Assembly (NCBI RefSeq): GCF_900112285.1
Contig: NZ_FOKZ01000012.1
Coordinates: forward strand, 88,447 to 152,446
Reading direction: 5' to 3'
DNA: 64,000 nt
DNA from: Polaromonas sp. OV174
GTDB taxonomy: Bacteria; Pseudomonadota; Gammaproteobacteria; Burkholderiales; Burkholderiaceae_C
Shown: piece by piece, positions 42,325-50,211 of the stretch
Layout: every line of letters starts with the position of its first letter
Position numbering within the stretch: the first letter of the stretch is position 1
Position numbers and translations under genes: made by a program
The notes under the pieces: model-generated
What the model was told of the DNA's origin: nothing
The model's input: only the letters and a program-made list of their open reading frames with translations
Databases searched by the model: none

Positions 42325-42906
42325 ATGTACAGAAATTACTTAAGATTCTTTCCTGACAGGCTTGAACACGCCCGGCGGCTGCGTGCGCTGCTAGCCGAAT
42401 GCGGCCTTAAATACCCTGAGGCTGCGAAGCATCTGCATGTCTCGCTGCGCACTTTACAAAACTGGTTGTGCGGCCGCCACCAGATCCCATGGATGGTTTT
42501 TCGGGTGCTGCGCCTGGAGCGTTTTATGGAGCTTCCGAGCAAGCAATGGGCTGGCTGGCACTTCAGCGGTGGCAAGCTGGTTACGCCTGAGGGCTGGGCG
42601 ATTGCCGCCCACGAAGGCGCGTGGTGGTCGATGCTGGTTCGTCAGGCTCGGGGATTTGGTGAGCTTTTCCGCGAACGGGTTTCACTCCTGGCTGAGTTGT
42701 CGGCGCTGCGGCATCCGCTGCAGGGATGCGTTAGCGTCCCCCTTGCGGGGGGCGCAGCCTCCGACGACTCCCCGATTCGAAGTGGCGTACCTGTAACACG
42801 TCACTTTAGTCTCACCCGTGAGACTTTTGGCCAAAATCTTCCACGCTATGAAATGCGGCAGACCACGGCAAAGGCCCATTTCGAGCTGTCGAGGGGTGCG
42901 CTATGA
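42325..42906 (+). CDS. Phage-like VC1465/DUF3653-type HTH protein
   Basis: A 193-residue protein. Residues about 10-60 form a helix-turn-helix (LRALLAECGLKYPEAAKHLHVSLRTLQNWLCGRHQIP), followed by a Trp-rich block (WAGWHFSGGKLVTPEGWAIAAHEGAWWSMLVRQARGFGELFRER). This matches, from memory, DUF3653/VC1465-type proteins of filamentous phages and Xer-using elements, some of which activate Xer recombination. The C-terminal 60 residues are not conserved in what I recall. It overlaps the next small gene (ATGA). Confidence 0.6.
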   Translation: MYRNYLRFFPDRLEHARRLRALLAECGLKYPEAAKHLHVSLRTLQNWLCGRHQIPWMVFRVLRLERFMELPSKQWAGWHFSGGKLVTPEGWAIAAHEGAWWSMLVRQARGFGELFRERVSLLAELSALRHPLQGCVSVPLAGGAASDDSPIRSGVPVTRHFSLTRETFGQNLPRYEMRQTTAKAHFELSRGAL

Positions 42907-43103
42907 GCTCGTGGAATTCCAAGTCGCACAGCGTGCACCAGCAGGCCTACCGGGAGCGCAAGAAGGCCGGTCTGGTGGTTGCGTATGAGCGTCAGGTAAC
43001 CGACGCCCCCTGCCCGGCCTGCTCTGGCACCGGCAAGGAACACAAGACGGTGCGGAGCTACGTGCCCCGCCCAGACCCCGAAGGAGGCTTGAAAAGTCCC
43101 TGA
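42903..43103 (+). CDS. Small hypothetical protein of phage-like patch
   Basis: A 66-residue basic protein with one Cys pair (APCPACSGTGKEH), reminiscent of half a DnaJ-type zinc motif. It starts at the ATGA overlap with the upstream gene, which is the main support for it being real. No family is recognised. It likely belongs to the same phage-derived unit. Confidence 0.5.
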   Translation: MSSWNSKSHSVHQQAYRERKKAGLVVAYERQVTDAPCPACSGTGKEHKTVRSYVPRPDPEGGLKSP

Positions 43104-43193
43104 ATGGGCGTTTGATTGAATTAAAGCGGGGGGAGCGGCGTATCGAGCGCTTGCCCTCCCCTGACCAAAACCGAACTTATACGGAGTTCAAAA

Positions 43194-43526
43194 ATGGCTA
43201 CTGAGAAGTGTATTCCTCCGACCGTCCAAGAGTCGCAACGCGTCCTTTCTGGCGTGCTTGCCGAGGCGGCCGACCTGATTGATCTGGCGCGGGCGGGCGA
43301 TGGTTATTCGCCTTTCGCCAACATGGCACTGCGCACGCTGGAGCGTCTTATGGATGCCTGCGACCAGCTCGAGCACCAGCTGGCCAAGCACGGCGTACCG
43401 TCGTTTGACGAGCGGTTTCACACCCCAGGCGGCGTTGCAAGTCTTGCAGGCCGCGACCTCGCAGAGCTCGGACTCTTCGCTATAGCGATGGCATTGTGTT
43501 CCTCTACTTCCCGGACGCAGTACTAG
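43194..43526 (+). CDS. Hypothetical helical protein of phage-like patch
   Basis: A 110-residue protein with a ribosome site (CGGAG, 43180-43184) before ATG 43194. Residues 10-65 are predicted helical (VQESQRVLSGVLAEAADLIDLARAG ... ALRTLERLMDACDQLEHQLAKHG). No family is recognised. It is the last gene before the Tad locus and has the GC-rich style of the phage-like genes, unlike the AT-rich pilin-like gene that follows. Confidence 0.5.
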   Translation: MATEKCIPPTVQESQRVLSGVLAEAADLIDLARAGDGYSPFANMALRTLERLMDACDQLEHQLAKHGVPSFDERFHTPGGVASLAGRDLAELGLFAIAMALCSSTSRTQY

Positions 43527-43593
43527 TAGATTTGTACTGCCTGTTTCCGTAAAAAATGGCGCTTTGTCCTGATCAAGAAAGGACTCAACGCTC

Positions 43594-43842
43594 ATGTTGA
43601 CATTTTTTGATTCGCTATATTTGATTCATGCAAAAGAGTATTGGCTTCAAATTGAACAAATAAAAAAACTTGATATGGTCAATATGGATGAAATCATGTT
43701 GTCTGTCGATTATTTATCGCATGCCTTCATTACCTTCTTAGAAGAAGAGACTGGGGCATCGAATATGGAGTATCTATTGATAGGCTCAATGATCGCCGTG
43801 GTTTTTGCACTTTTTATGCTGGCCCTACATAAAGAAATATAA
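43594..43842 (+). CDS. Divergent Flp-pilin-like protein with N-terminal extension
   Basis: An 82-residue protein. Its second half reads FLEEETGASNMEYLLIGSMIAVVFALFMLAL, which follows the Flp prepilin pattern (acidic residues, G-A-x-x-x-E-Y, then a hydrophobic helix). The expected cleavage is at G|ASNMEY. The leader before it is about 55 residues, much longer than in classical Flp (about 20). It is 68 nt upstream of the prepilin peptidase gene. It could be a pilin-like or pseudopilin subunit. Confidence 0.65.
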   Translation: MLTFFDSLYLIHAKEYWLQIEQIKKLDMVNMDEIMLSVDYLSHAFITFLEEETGASNMEYLLIGSMIAVVFALFMLALHKEI

Positions 43843-43910
43843 GGCAATGGTTTTGGCTTTTCAATTTTTAGCATCAAAATTAATTTTTAGAAGTAAATAT
43901 AAAATATATC

Positions 43911-44495
43911 ATGCAAGAATTTGATGCATTGCTGGAACTCTTGACTGCACTGGTTAAAGATCCGCGCACAGGTGTTTTGTTGATTTTTTTGATAATAGCC
44001 TCCGTGAGCGATTTTCGCACCTTCAGAATTCCCAATTGGTTAACTTTCAGCGGCATGGTTTTTGGACTAATTTACAGTGCGTTCGTCCCGTTTTCATTTC
44101 GCCTTGGTTTTTTTTGGGCACTGGGCGGACTCTTGCTTGGTTTTCTGATTATGTTGCCATGTTATGCATTAAAAATAATGGGCGCAGGCGACGTCAAACT
44201 CATGGCAATGGTGGGTGCTTTCTTGGGCGTGAGTGATACATTGCACGCGGTAGCATTTTCTTTCATTGTGGGTGGAATTGCGGCGCTGGGATTTTCATTG
44301 TTTAACAAGGCATTAATACGGATGTTGGGGAACGTAAAGAATATTGCGCAAATGATGATGATGTCGGCCATTGGTGGTTTCAGGCCAGATGTGCAGATTG
44401 AGGCAAGCAAGTCGGTAGGGAAGCTGCCCTATGGCATCTGCATCAGTATTGGGACAGTTGCCTATGTAGTGGCAAAGCAGTTGGGTTATGCGTAA
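43911..44495 (+). CDS. cpaA: Prepilin peptidase CpaA/TadV
   Basis: A 194-residue polytopic membrane protein of the A24 peptidase family. The two catalytic aspartates lie in IIASVSDFRTFRIPNWLT near residue 31 and in IMGAGDVKLMAMVGAFLG near 97 (GxGDxKLM, the family signature). It should cleave the leader of Flp pilins and TadE/F pseudopilins on the cytoplasmic side. It lacks the N-methylation domain of PilD, as usual for TadV. Confidence 0.93.
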   Translation: MQEFDALLELLTALVKDPRTGVLLIFLIIASVSDFRTFRIPNWLTFSGMVFGLIYSAFVPFSFRLGFFWALGGLLLGFLIMLPCYALKIMGAGDVKLMAMVGAFLGVSDTLHAVAFSFIVGGIAALGFSLFNKALIRMLGNVKNIAQMMMMSAIGGFRPDVQIEASKSVGKLPYGICISIGTVAYVVAKQLGYA

Positions 44496-44525
44496 GCAAT
44501 ACAACCATACCTATGAGGGTCAGCA

Positions 44526-45377
44526 ATGAAAAACCTTAAAGCCATCGGACTGCTCTTTATGGCCTTGTTGATTGGACTGGCCGCTGCAGTTTATGCAGCA
44601 GGCTGGGTATCACGACAAGGAAATATTGCCTCCAATAAAGTCGTCATCGCTGCGGTCGATATTGAGATGGGCAGCAAGATCAATCCACAAATGCTGACAT
44701 CGACAGATTGGCCCAGCGGGTCAATCCCCCCTGGCGCCTTCAAAGACATCAAGGAACTGCAGGATCGAGTCGTCAAAGTCAGCGTGCTGCGCGGCGATGC
44801 GGTGCTAGAGCGCAAGCTGGCGCCCGTAGGCACCCAAGGCGGTCTTTCCGCCGTCATTGCCGAAGGCAAACGGGCGATGACGGTCCGCGTCAATGACGTC
44901 GTCGGCGTGGCCGGCTTCGCACTCCCCGGCAATTATGTCGATGTCATGGTCAACGCACAGCAAGACAGAGCCAAGGGCGAAGAAGGCAAACAGATCAGCA
45001 AAACCGTGCTGGAGCATGTGCTGGTGCTGGCCGTTGCCCAGGAATCGGGCCGGGACGACACCAAGCCCAAGGTTGTCAGCGCCGTCACGCTGGAGCTGAC
45101 ACTGGAAGACTCCGAAAAGCTCGACCTAGCGCGCAGTGTCGGCACCCTGTCCCTGGTGCTGCGCAACCAGATCGACAAGAAAACGGTAGCGACCGCAGGC
45201 ATTACCAAGAGCCAGCTTTTTGGCGAAAAGGAAGTGCCGCCCACCGCCGTGAAAGTGGCGGCAACCACCACGACTACCCACAAGCCCAGAGTATTTATAG
45301 CCAGCCCGGCCGCACAGCCAGCGGCCGAATGCGTCGAAGTGATTCAGAACGGTTCTCGGGTTCTCAACTGTTTCTAA
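44526..45377 (+). CDS. cpaB: Tad pilus assembly protein CpaB/RcpC
   Basis: A 283-residue protein with one N-terminal membrane segment (AIGLLFMALLIGLAAAVYAAGW), a SAF domain (VVIAAVDIEMGSKINPQML ... VLRGDAVLERKLAPVG) and the RcpC/CpaB domain (RAMTVRVNDVVGVAGFALPGNYVDVMV). It acts in the periplasm with the secretin. It is 26 nt before cpaC. The C-terminus is Thr/Ala-rich and ends with a Cys pair (AAECVEVIQNGSRVLNCF). Confidence 0.92.
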   Translation: MKNLKAIGLLFMALLIGLAAAVYAAGWVSRQGNIASNKVVIAAVDIEMGSKINPQMLTSTDWPSGSIPPGAFKDIKELQDRVVKVSVLRGDAVLERKLAPVGTQGGLSAVIAEGKRAMTVRVNDVVGVAGFALPGNYVDVMVNAQQDRAKGEEGKQISKTVLEHVLVLAVAQESGRDDTKPKVVSAVTLELTLEDSEKLDLARSVGTLSLVLRNQIDKKTVATAGITKSQLFGEKEVPPTAVKVAATTTTTHKPRVFIASPAAQPAAECVEVIQNGSRVLNCF

Positions 45378-45403
45378 AAAAACCAACGACGGAGTAGTTC
45401 CAA

Positions 45404-47002
45404 GTGCAAAAAAAATACAAAAACTTGATTTTGCTTGCCACATTGGCCCTGACCGGCCAATCCTTCGGCCAAGACAAACCGGTCATCAACCCGGCGCCAC
45501 GCGCCACTTCAGGCTTAAAACCCTGTGTAGGCGAAGTGAGGGTGGACCCCCCCACCTATCTGGCGCTTGGCAAGTCACGCGTCATACGGCTTGATTTCCC
45601 GGCAGCCCGCATGCTCGTCGGCGGCCAGTCGTCCAGCCGCGCAGGCCGGGCGGTTGCGCCGAATGACAAACCAGCCCCCGGCACGCCAGCCAATGCACCG
45701 GCCGCGCCAGCCGCTTCGGCACAAGGCTCGGATGGCGTGGCAGACCTGGACATCACGCTGCTCAGCCCCAGGGAATTGTTCTTTCTGGGCAAAAAGGCCG
45801 GCTCCATGAATGTGGTCCTGCAGAGCGCAGACGGGCGCTGCGTGGTCAAGGACATCATCGTCACCATCGATCCGGACACACTGCAGGCCAAGCTCACCGA
45901 GTTGATGCCCGAGGAAACCGGCATCAAGGTCAGGGGCGCCGAAAACGCCATCGTGCTGACCGGCAAGGTCAGCGACGCCATCAAGCTCGACGAAGTAATG
46001 AGCCTGGCAACGGCCTACGGCGACGGCAAGAAGGTCGTCAACATGCTGCGCATCTCGACGCCGCAACAGGTCATGCTGGAAGTCAAGATTGCCGAAGTCA
46101 GCAAGACGCTGCTTGACCGGTTCGGCATTGACTACTCAAGACTTCTGTCATCCGGCAGCAGTGCAAGTTTTCTATCGGGAATATTTGGTGGAGGTCCTGC
46201 AATTATTGGGAAGCTAGCTGGAAAGTTGGATTTTGCTGGAAATGCAGGGTCCGGTTTTGGCGGTCCATTGGGAAGAGCTGGAGCTACTTTGGCAGCGCCC
46301 GAATTGCCTCTTGGTGCGCCTCCAAGGGCAGGCAGCGCTAGCTTGCTGGGCATTGAAGCCCAAAAGAGAGATGGGCTGATTCGTGTGCTGGCTGAGCCGA
46401 ACATCATGGCCATCAGCGGTCAGTCAGCCAGTTTCTTGTCGGGTGGTCGTATTTTTATACCAGTTGCGCAAACCCGAGAAGGCGGCGGCAGCACGATCAC
46501 GCTAGAAGAAAAAGAATTCGGGGTTGGGCTCAAGTTTCTCCCTACTGTTCTAGACGGGACTCGCATTAATCTCAAACTCGTTTCCGAGGTTTCAGAGTTG
46601 GCACAAACTGGATCGGCGTTCACTACCGTTGGGGGTGTGACATCAGTATTGCCGTCCATCACGAGCCGCCGCGTGGATACCACCGTCCAGCTAAATGACG
46701 GGCAAAGCTTCGCTATCGCCGGCCTCATTAAAAACAACGTCACCGAAAGCGTCAGCCGATTTCCAGGAGTAGGCGAAGTCCCTGTACTGGGCACGCTATT
46801 TCGGAGCACCGAATTCCAGAACGATCAAACTGAATTGATTTTTGTGATCACGCCGCGCCTGGTAAAGCCATTGACAACAGCCGTGATGTTACCGACAGAT
46901 AACCATATTATTCCATCCCGCTCGGAAGTAATCTTGAATGGAGCAACGGAAAGCGCAAGTCCGCCCAAGATTATTCCAACCAACCCAGCAGCCCAACAAT
47001 AA
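45404..47002 (+). CDS. cpaC: Tad secretin CpaC/RcpA
   Basis: A 532-residue outer-membrane secretin read from GTG at 45404. Signal peptide (LILLATLALTGQSFGQ), a pilus/BON-like N domain (LTELMPEETGIKVRGAENAIVLTGKVSDA) and the secretin domain (RVLAEPNIMAISGQSASFLSGGRIFIPV ... VPVLGTLFRSTEFQNDQTELIFVITPRLVKP). It forms the exit channel for the Flp pilus. The stretch 46130-46650 is more AT-rich with different codon choice than the flanks, hinting at recombination. An insertion rich in Gly/Ala (about 255-310) precedes the secretin core. Confidence 0.93.
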   Translation: MQKKYKNLILLATLALTGQSFGQDKPVINPAPRATSGLKPCVGEVRVDPPTYLALGKSRVIRLDFPAARMLVGGQSSSRAGRAVAPNDKPAPGTPANAPAAPAASAQGSDGVADLDITLLSPRELFFLGKKAGSMNVVLQSADGRCVVKDIIVTIDPDTLQAKLTELMPEETGIKVRGAENAIVLTGKVSDAIKLDEVMSLATAYGDGKKVVNMLRISTPQQVMLEVKIAEVSKTLLDRFGIDYSRLLSSGSSASFLSGIFGGGPAIIGKLAGKLDFAGNAGSGFGGPLGRAGATLAAPELPLGAPPRAGSASLLGIEAQKRDGLIRVLAEPNIMAISGQSASFLSGGRIFIPVAQTREGGGSTITLEEKEFGVGLKFLPTVLDGTRINLKLVSEVSELAQTGSAFTTVGGVTSVLPSITSRRVDTTVQLNDGQSFAIAGLIKNNVTESVSRFPGVGEVPVLGTLFRSTEFQNDQTELIFVITPRLVKPLTTAVMLPTDNHIIPSRSEVILNGATESASPPKIIPTNPAAQQ

Positions 47003-47014
47003 ATGGAGCGATGA

Positions 47015-47293
47015 ATGAAAATACTACTCTTCCCCATATGCTTCAGTTTTCTTAGTGGCTGTGCAAACTATTCAGCACAAACGCCTAACTATGATGCAAG
47101 GTTTGGCGATGCTGTTAGGCAAGCCCGGTTGCAAATGACCATTAACCCCGAGGCCAGTAACAATTCGGATCAAGCAATTGGCATGGACGGCAAATCAGCC
47201 AAGGAAACCATGATTCGTTATCAGGACACCTTTAAAACACCGCCGCCAACAGTTAATATTATCAATATTGGTGGCGCCATTGGGGGCAAGTAG
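47015..47293 (+). CDS. Small putative lipoprotein of the Tad locus
   Basis: A 92-residue protein with a lipoprotein signal (LLFPICFSFLSGCANYSAQ; lipobox LSGC, Cys16). The mature part contains FGDAVRQARLQMTINPEAS and a Gly-rich end, a pattern seen in small lipoproteins next to tad secretin genes. It may help place the secretin in the outer membrane, the role of RcpB/TadD-type proteins; this is inferred from position. It starts 12 nt after cpaC. Confidence 0.75.
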   Translation: MKILLFPICFSFLSGCANYSAQTPNYDARFGDAVRQARLQMTINPEASNNSDQAIGMDGKSAKETMIRYQDTFKTPPPTVNIINIGGAIGGK

Positions 47294-47457
47294 CAACTAT
47301 ATAACCAACCGCCATCTTGATAAACGGAAGCCGTTAAACATAAACAATGGTTTATTAAAATTTAAATAAAGGAGGTCAAGTCTATGCAATGAGTTAAAAA
47401 GCAATTGGTTTAGTAAATTTTTTTATTATTTAATTAACTTTATCAGGGGCAAACAAA

Positions 47458-47661
47458 ATGAACAAATTTCTCACTCAAGTCAATAACTCTATTCGTTCCT
47501 TTGCCAAAGACGAGGAAGGCGCTCAGGTTGTCGAGTACGCGCTCATCATTGCCGTCGTGTCGATTGCTTTGGTTCTTGCACTTCAAGCACTCGGTGGCGG
47601 CAGCTTTACGACCTTTATCGGCCGTGTAACTAATTGCTTGACAACAGCTGCTTGCGTCTGA
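47458..47661 (+). CDS. flp: Flp-type major pilin, copy 1
   Basis: A 67-residue prepilin. Leader MNKFLTQVNNSIRSFAKDEEG, then AQVVEYALIIAVVSIALVLALQAL; cleavage should occur after the Gly of EEGAQVVEYALI, leaving Glu5 of the mature pilin. The C-terminus has two Cys (NCLTTAACV), unusual for short Flp pilins and able to form a disulfide. It is preceded by about 160 bp of AT-rich sequence, consistent with its own promoter. Confidence 0.92.
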   Translation: MNKFLTQVNNSIRSFAKDEEGAQVVEYALIIAVVSIALVLALQALGGGSFTTFIGRVTNCLTTAACV

Positions 47662-47684
47662 CCACGGAGCATAGTAAGACGACA

Positions 47685-47718
47685 GTGGAATCACAATCGT
47701 GAACGGTCGTGAATCCAC
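47685..47718 (+). other. Imperfect hairpin between the two pilin genes
   Basis: GTGGA (47685-47689) pairs with TCCAC (47714-47718), then after one mismatch TCAC (47691-47694) pairs with GTGA (47709-47712). Lying just after the first pilin gene, it could slow decay of pilin mRNA or attenuate read-through. No U-run follows directly. Confidence 0.4.
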
Positions 47719-47807
47719 TTGTCCACCCCTCACAACCCCCCTAATTATTTAACCCAGCACAGCTCAAATTCGGATTATGGGATTTTGACTTCATAAAGAA
47801 AATTATC

Positions 47808-47984
47808 ATGTTTCCCCAGTTTCTAAAAGAAGAAGATGTTGCCCAGGTCATTGAGTATGCATTGATTATTGCCGTGGTCTCGATTGGCCTCGTTCTGGCA
47901 CTTCAGTCTTCGACCCTGGCCGCCAGCTTTGGGAACTTCATCGGCCGTGTCGCCACATGCCTGACAACTGGGCCATGTGTTTAG
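47808..47984 (+). CDS. flp: Flp-type pilin, copy 2 (short)
   Basis: A 58-residue prepilin: MFPQFLKEEDVAQVIEYALI, then a hydrophobic helix (IAVVSIGLVLALQSS) and a C-terminus NFIGRVATCLTTGPCV closely matching copy 1 (TFIGRVTNCLTTAACV). The residue before the cleavage point is Val (EDV|AQVIEY), where copy 1 has Gly. Prepilin peptidases strongly prefer Gly there, so processing may be poor. The leader is shorter than in copy 1. Confidence 0.85.
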   Translation: MFPQFLKEEDVAQVIEYALIIAVVSIGLVLALQSSTLAASFGNFIGRVATCLTTGPCV

Positions 47985-48026
47985 TTTTATGGCCGTTTTT
48001 CAATAGCGCCAAGAGGAGGCATTCTC

Positions 48027-49316
48027 ATGCGCAATCTTGCCACTCGTCATCACCAGCAGGGGGCGGTCATCATCACCGTGGCACTGGTCCTCCTGTTCCT
48101 GCTTGGGTTCATGGGAATTGCGCTGGACTTTGGCCGCCTGTTCATTGTGAAGACGGAGCTGCAAACAGCCATGGACAGTTGTGCGCTCGCTGCGGCCCAG
48201 GAACTCGACTTGCAGCCTTCGGCAATCGACCGAGCCAAAAGTGCCGGCCTGACCGCCGGCAACCTGAACCGCGTTAATTTCCAGTCTGCGACCTGGAGCG
48301 GGAAGGGCCAGCTGGTGAGCGCCGAAATCACTTTCAAGAATCCGGCCTACGTGACCACGGCAGACCCCACGGTTTCCCAGTACGTGCAGTGTCAGCATGT
48401 CCAGCCCGCCGTGCAGATGTGGCTAATGCAGGCCATGGGCGCCTTCTCCGGCAACACCACCGATTTCCCCAGTACCCGCAACGTGATGGCCAGTGCCGTC
48501 GCTACGCGCGCACACGGCCAGACCACCTGCCCAATACCGGTGGCCCTCAAGCCCAAAACCACCTGTGGCGGCCCCTGCCCGGGCCCGAACTACGGGTTGA
48601 CTCCCGGAGAATGGGTCACCGTACTGACAAGTCAGGGCGCGACCCCTGGGGGTTACATCGGCTGGGCCAACCTGGATGGCTCAAACAGTGCGTCGGAGAC
48701 AAGGGCGGAAATGAATGGCAAATGCGGAACCCGCGTCAACGACATACTAGGCACGCCAGGGACGCAAACGACGATTGCGGAAGACTGGAACTACCGTTTT
48801 GGCATCTACAAGAAGCTACCTGATTTCAGCACGGATCCACGCTACATGCGTCCGGATTTCACCGGTTACTCGTACACCGCTGCCAACTGGCCAAGCAAGT
48901 TCAACGCCTACAACGGGAGTGATCCCGGTGCCCATGCAACGGCCCAGAACTTCGTGACCAAACGGGCGAATTTCGGAGCCTGCGCACCCAATGGCAATAT
49001 CAAGGGCGCGAACAGCTGCGAGTCGATCAATGGCATCAGCCTGAACAGCTTCAAGGATCTGGCCGCTTCCGGAAACGGCCCCGCAAGCCACGGCGCCTGG
49101 GGAAGCAACCGACGCATCGTCACGGTGCCGGTCACCGACAACGCCAATAAAGTCATCGACTTCATGTGCATGCTCATGCTGCAGCCGCTGAGCATTCCGA
49201 TGGCTGACGTGAAGCTTGAGTTCATTGGAAACGCGGGTAGTCCGACAAGCCCCTGCAGCTTCAGCGGCATGCCCGGCGGTGCGGCCGGGCCGCTGGTGCC
49301 GGCTCTGGTCCGATAG
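48027..49316 (+). CDS. tadG: TadG-like pilus assembly protein
   Basis: A 429-residue protein. The N-terminus reads HHQQGAVIITVALVLLFLLGFMGIALDFGRLFIVKTELQTAMDSCALAAAQEL, the Flp/TadG N-terminal domain with one membrane helix and the DxGR...ALDxAxxAxA motif. The rest is a periplasmic domain of low conservation with several Cys. TadG is needed to anchor or assemble the pilus in other Tad systems. It lacks an obvious von Willebrand metal site (DxSxS). Confidence 0.85.
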   Translation: MRNLATRHHQQGAVIITVALVLLFLLGFMGIALDFGRLFIVKTELQTAMDSCALAAAQELDLQPSAIDRAKSAGLTAGNLNRVNFQSATWSGKGQLVSAEITFKNPAYVTTADPTVSQYVQCQHVQPAVQMWLMQAMGAFSGNTTDFPSTRNVMASAVATRAHGQTTCPIPVALKPKTTCGGPCPGPNYGLTPGEWVTVLTSQGATPGGYIGWANLDGSNSASETRAEMNGKCGTRVNDILGTPGTQTTIAEDWNYRFGIYKKLPDFSTDPRYMRPDFTGYSYTAANWPSKFNAYNGSDPGAHATAQNFVTKRANFGACAPNGNIKGANSCESINGISLNSFKDLAASGNGPASHGAWGSNRRIVTVPVTDNANKVIDFMCMLMLQPLSIPMADVKLEFIGNAGSPTSPCSFSGMPGGAAGPLVPALVR

Positions 49317-49326
49317 GAGAAAGACC

Positions 49327-49755
49327 ATGAATAAACGACAAAAAGGCGTGGCACTGGTGGAATTCGCACTGATCCTGCCCTTCCTGCTGCTACTGTCTAT
49401 GATCACCACCGAGTTTGGCCGGGCAATGTACCAGTACGACACGCTGACCAAGTCCGTGCGGGATGCCGCCCGCTACCTGTCGCTCCAGACCCCCGGTACA
49501 AAGATTCCCGAGGCCCGCAACCTGTTGGTTTACGGCAATCTGGCAGGCACCGGAACGCCACTGGCCCTGGGGCTCACTACCTCGCATGTGCCGGATCCGA
49601 CCTGGCAGACCGCCGGAACCAATCCGGTGATCAACACCGTCACCGTGCGAATCCAGGGCTACACCTTCAATTCACTGTTTCCCAGTGTCTTTGGCATCCC
49701 CTTCGGCTCCATCACGTTCTCCAACATCACCGCCACCATGAGGAGCTATCTATGA
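49327..49755 (+). CDS. tadE: TadE-like pseudopilin
   Basis: A 142-residue pseudopilin: MNKRQKGVALVEFALILPFLLLLSMITTEFGRAMYQYDTLTKSVRDAARYLS. This is the TadE domain with predicted cleavage after KG, Glu5 of the mature protein and one membrane helix. Start 49327 follows AGGAGAAAG. The next gene overlaps by four bases. Confidence 0.9.
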   Translation: MNKRQKGVALVEFALILPFLLLLSMITTEFGRAMYQYDTLTKSVRDAARYLSLQTPGTKIPEARNLLVYGNLAGTGTPLALGLTTSHVPDPTWQTAGTNPVINTVTVRIQGYTFNSLFPSVFGIPFGSITFSNITATMRSYL

Positions 49756-50195
49756 GACCCGCGCTCAAATCACCGCAATCGGGCGCCACCGCAGTCGAGT
49801 TCGCGCTGGTGCTGCTCATTTTCCTGACGTTCTTGCTGGGAATCATGGACTTCAGCCGCATGCTCTACACCTGGAATGCGGCGAACGAAGCGACCAGAGC
49901 GGGAGCTCGGTACGCGGTGGTTTGCGATGACACCGGAAATTCAGCTCAGGTTCTCTTAAAAATGCAGGCGCTATTGCCGCAGATCCAGACCATCAACCTC
50001 GCCTGGATCCCTGCAGGTTGCGATACGTCCACTTGCGAAGGCGTCACCCTGACCATTACCAATCTCGATTACCAGTGGATTTCCCCCATCGCAGGAATTG
50101 CGAAGCTGTCAGCCATCCGGATGCCTTCTTTTTCCACCTTCCTGACGCGGGAAGTCATGCGGAAAGACCCGAACAGCGACGCCATCTGCATATAA
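49752..50195 (+). CDS. tadF: TadE/TadF-like pseudopilin
   Basis: A 147-residue pseudopilin: SPQSGATAVEFALVLLIFLTFLLGIMDFSRMLYTWNAANEATRAGARYAVV, again a TadE-type domain with cleavage after the Gly of SG|ATAVEF. Its position right behind tadE suggests the TadF role. It overlaps tadE (ATGA). The periplasmic part has several Cys (CDTSTCEGV). Confidence 0.85.
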   Translation: MRPALKSPQSGATAVEFALVLLIFLTFLLGIMDFSRMLYTWNAANEATRAGARYAVVCDDTGNSAQVLLKMQALLPQIQTINLAWIPAGCDTSTCEGVTLTITNLDYQWISPIAGIAKLSAIRMPSFSTFLTREVMRKDPNSDAICI

Positions 50196-50211
50196 CCAAC
50201 AGGTAAATAAA

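Noticed and set aside
42180..42330. Search for Tn7-type terminal repeats matching 36.33-36.62 kb
   Set aside because: No matching TGT/ACA ends or repeated 20-bp blocks could be identified by eye, so no transposon boundary is claimed.
42290..43200. Search for a dif-like Xer site around the phage-like patch
   Set aside because: No sequence close to the TATAATGTATATTATGTTAA type was found; partial resemblances were too weak.
43188..43595. 135-residue minus-strand open frame opposite the phage-like gene
   Set aside because: It mirrors the plus-strand gene at 43194-43526, which has a ribosome site; the minus frame has no recognisable motif.
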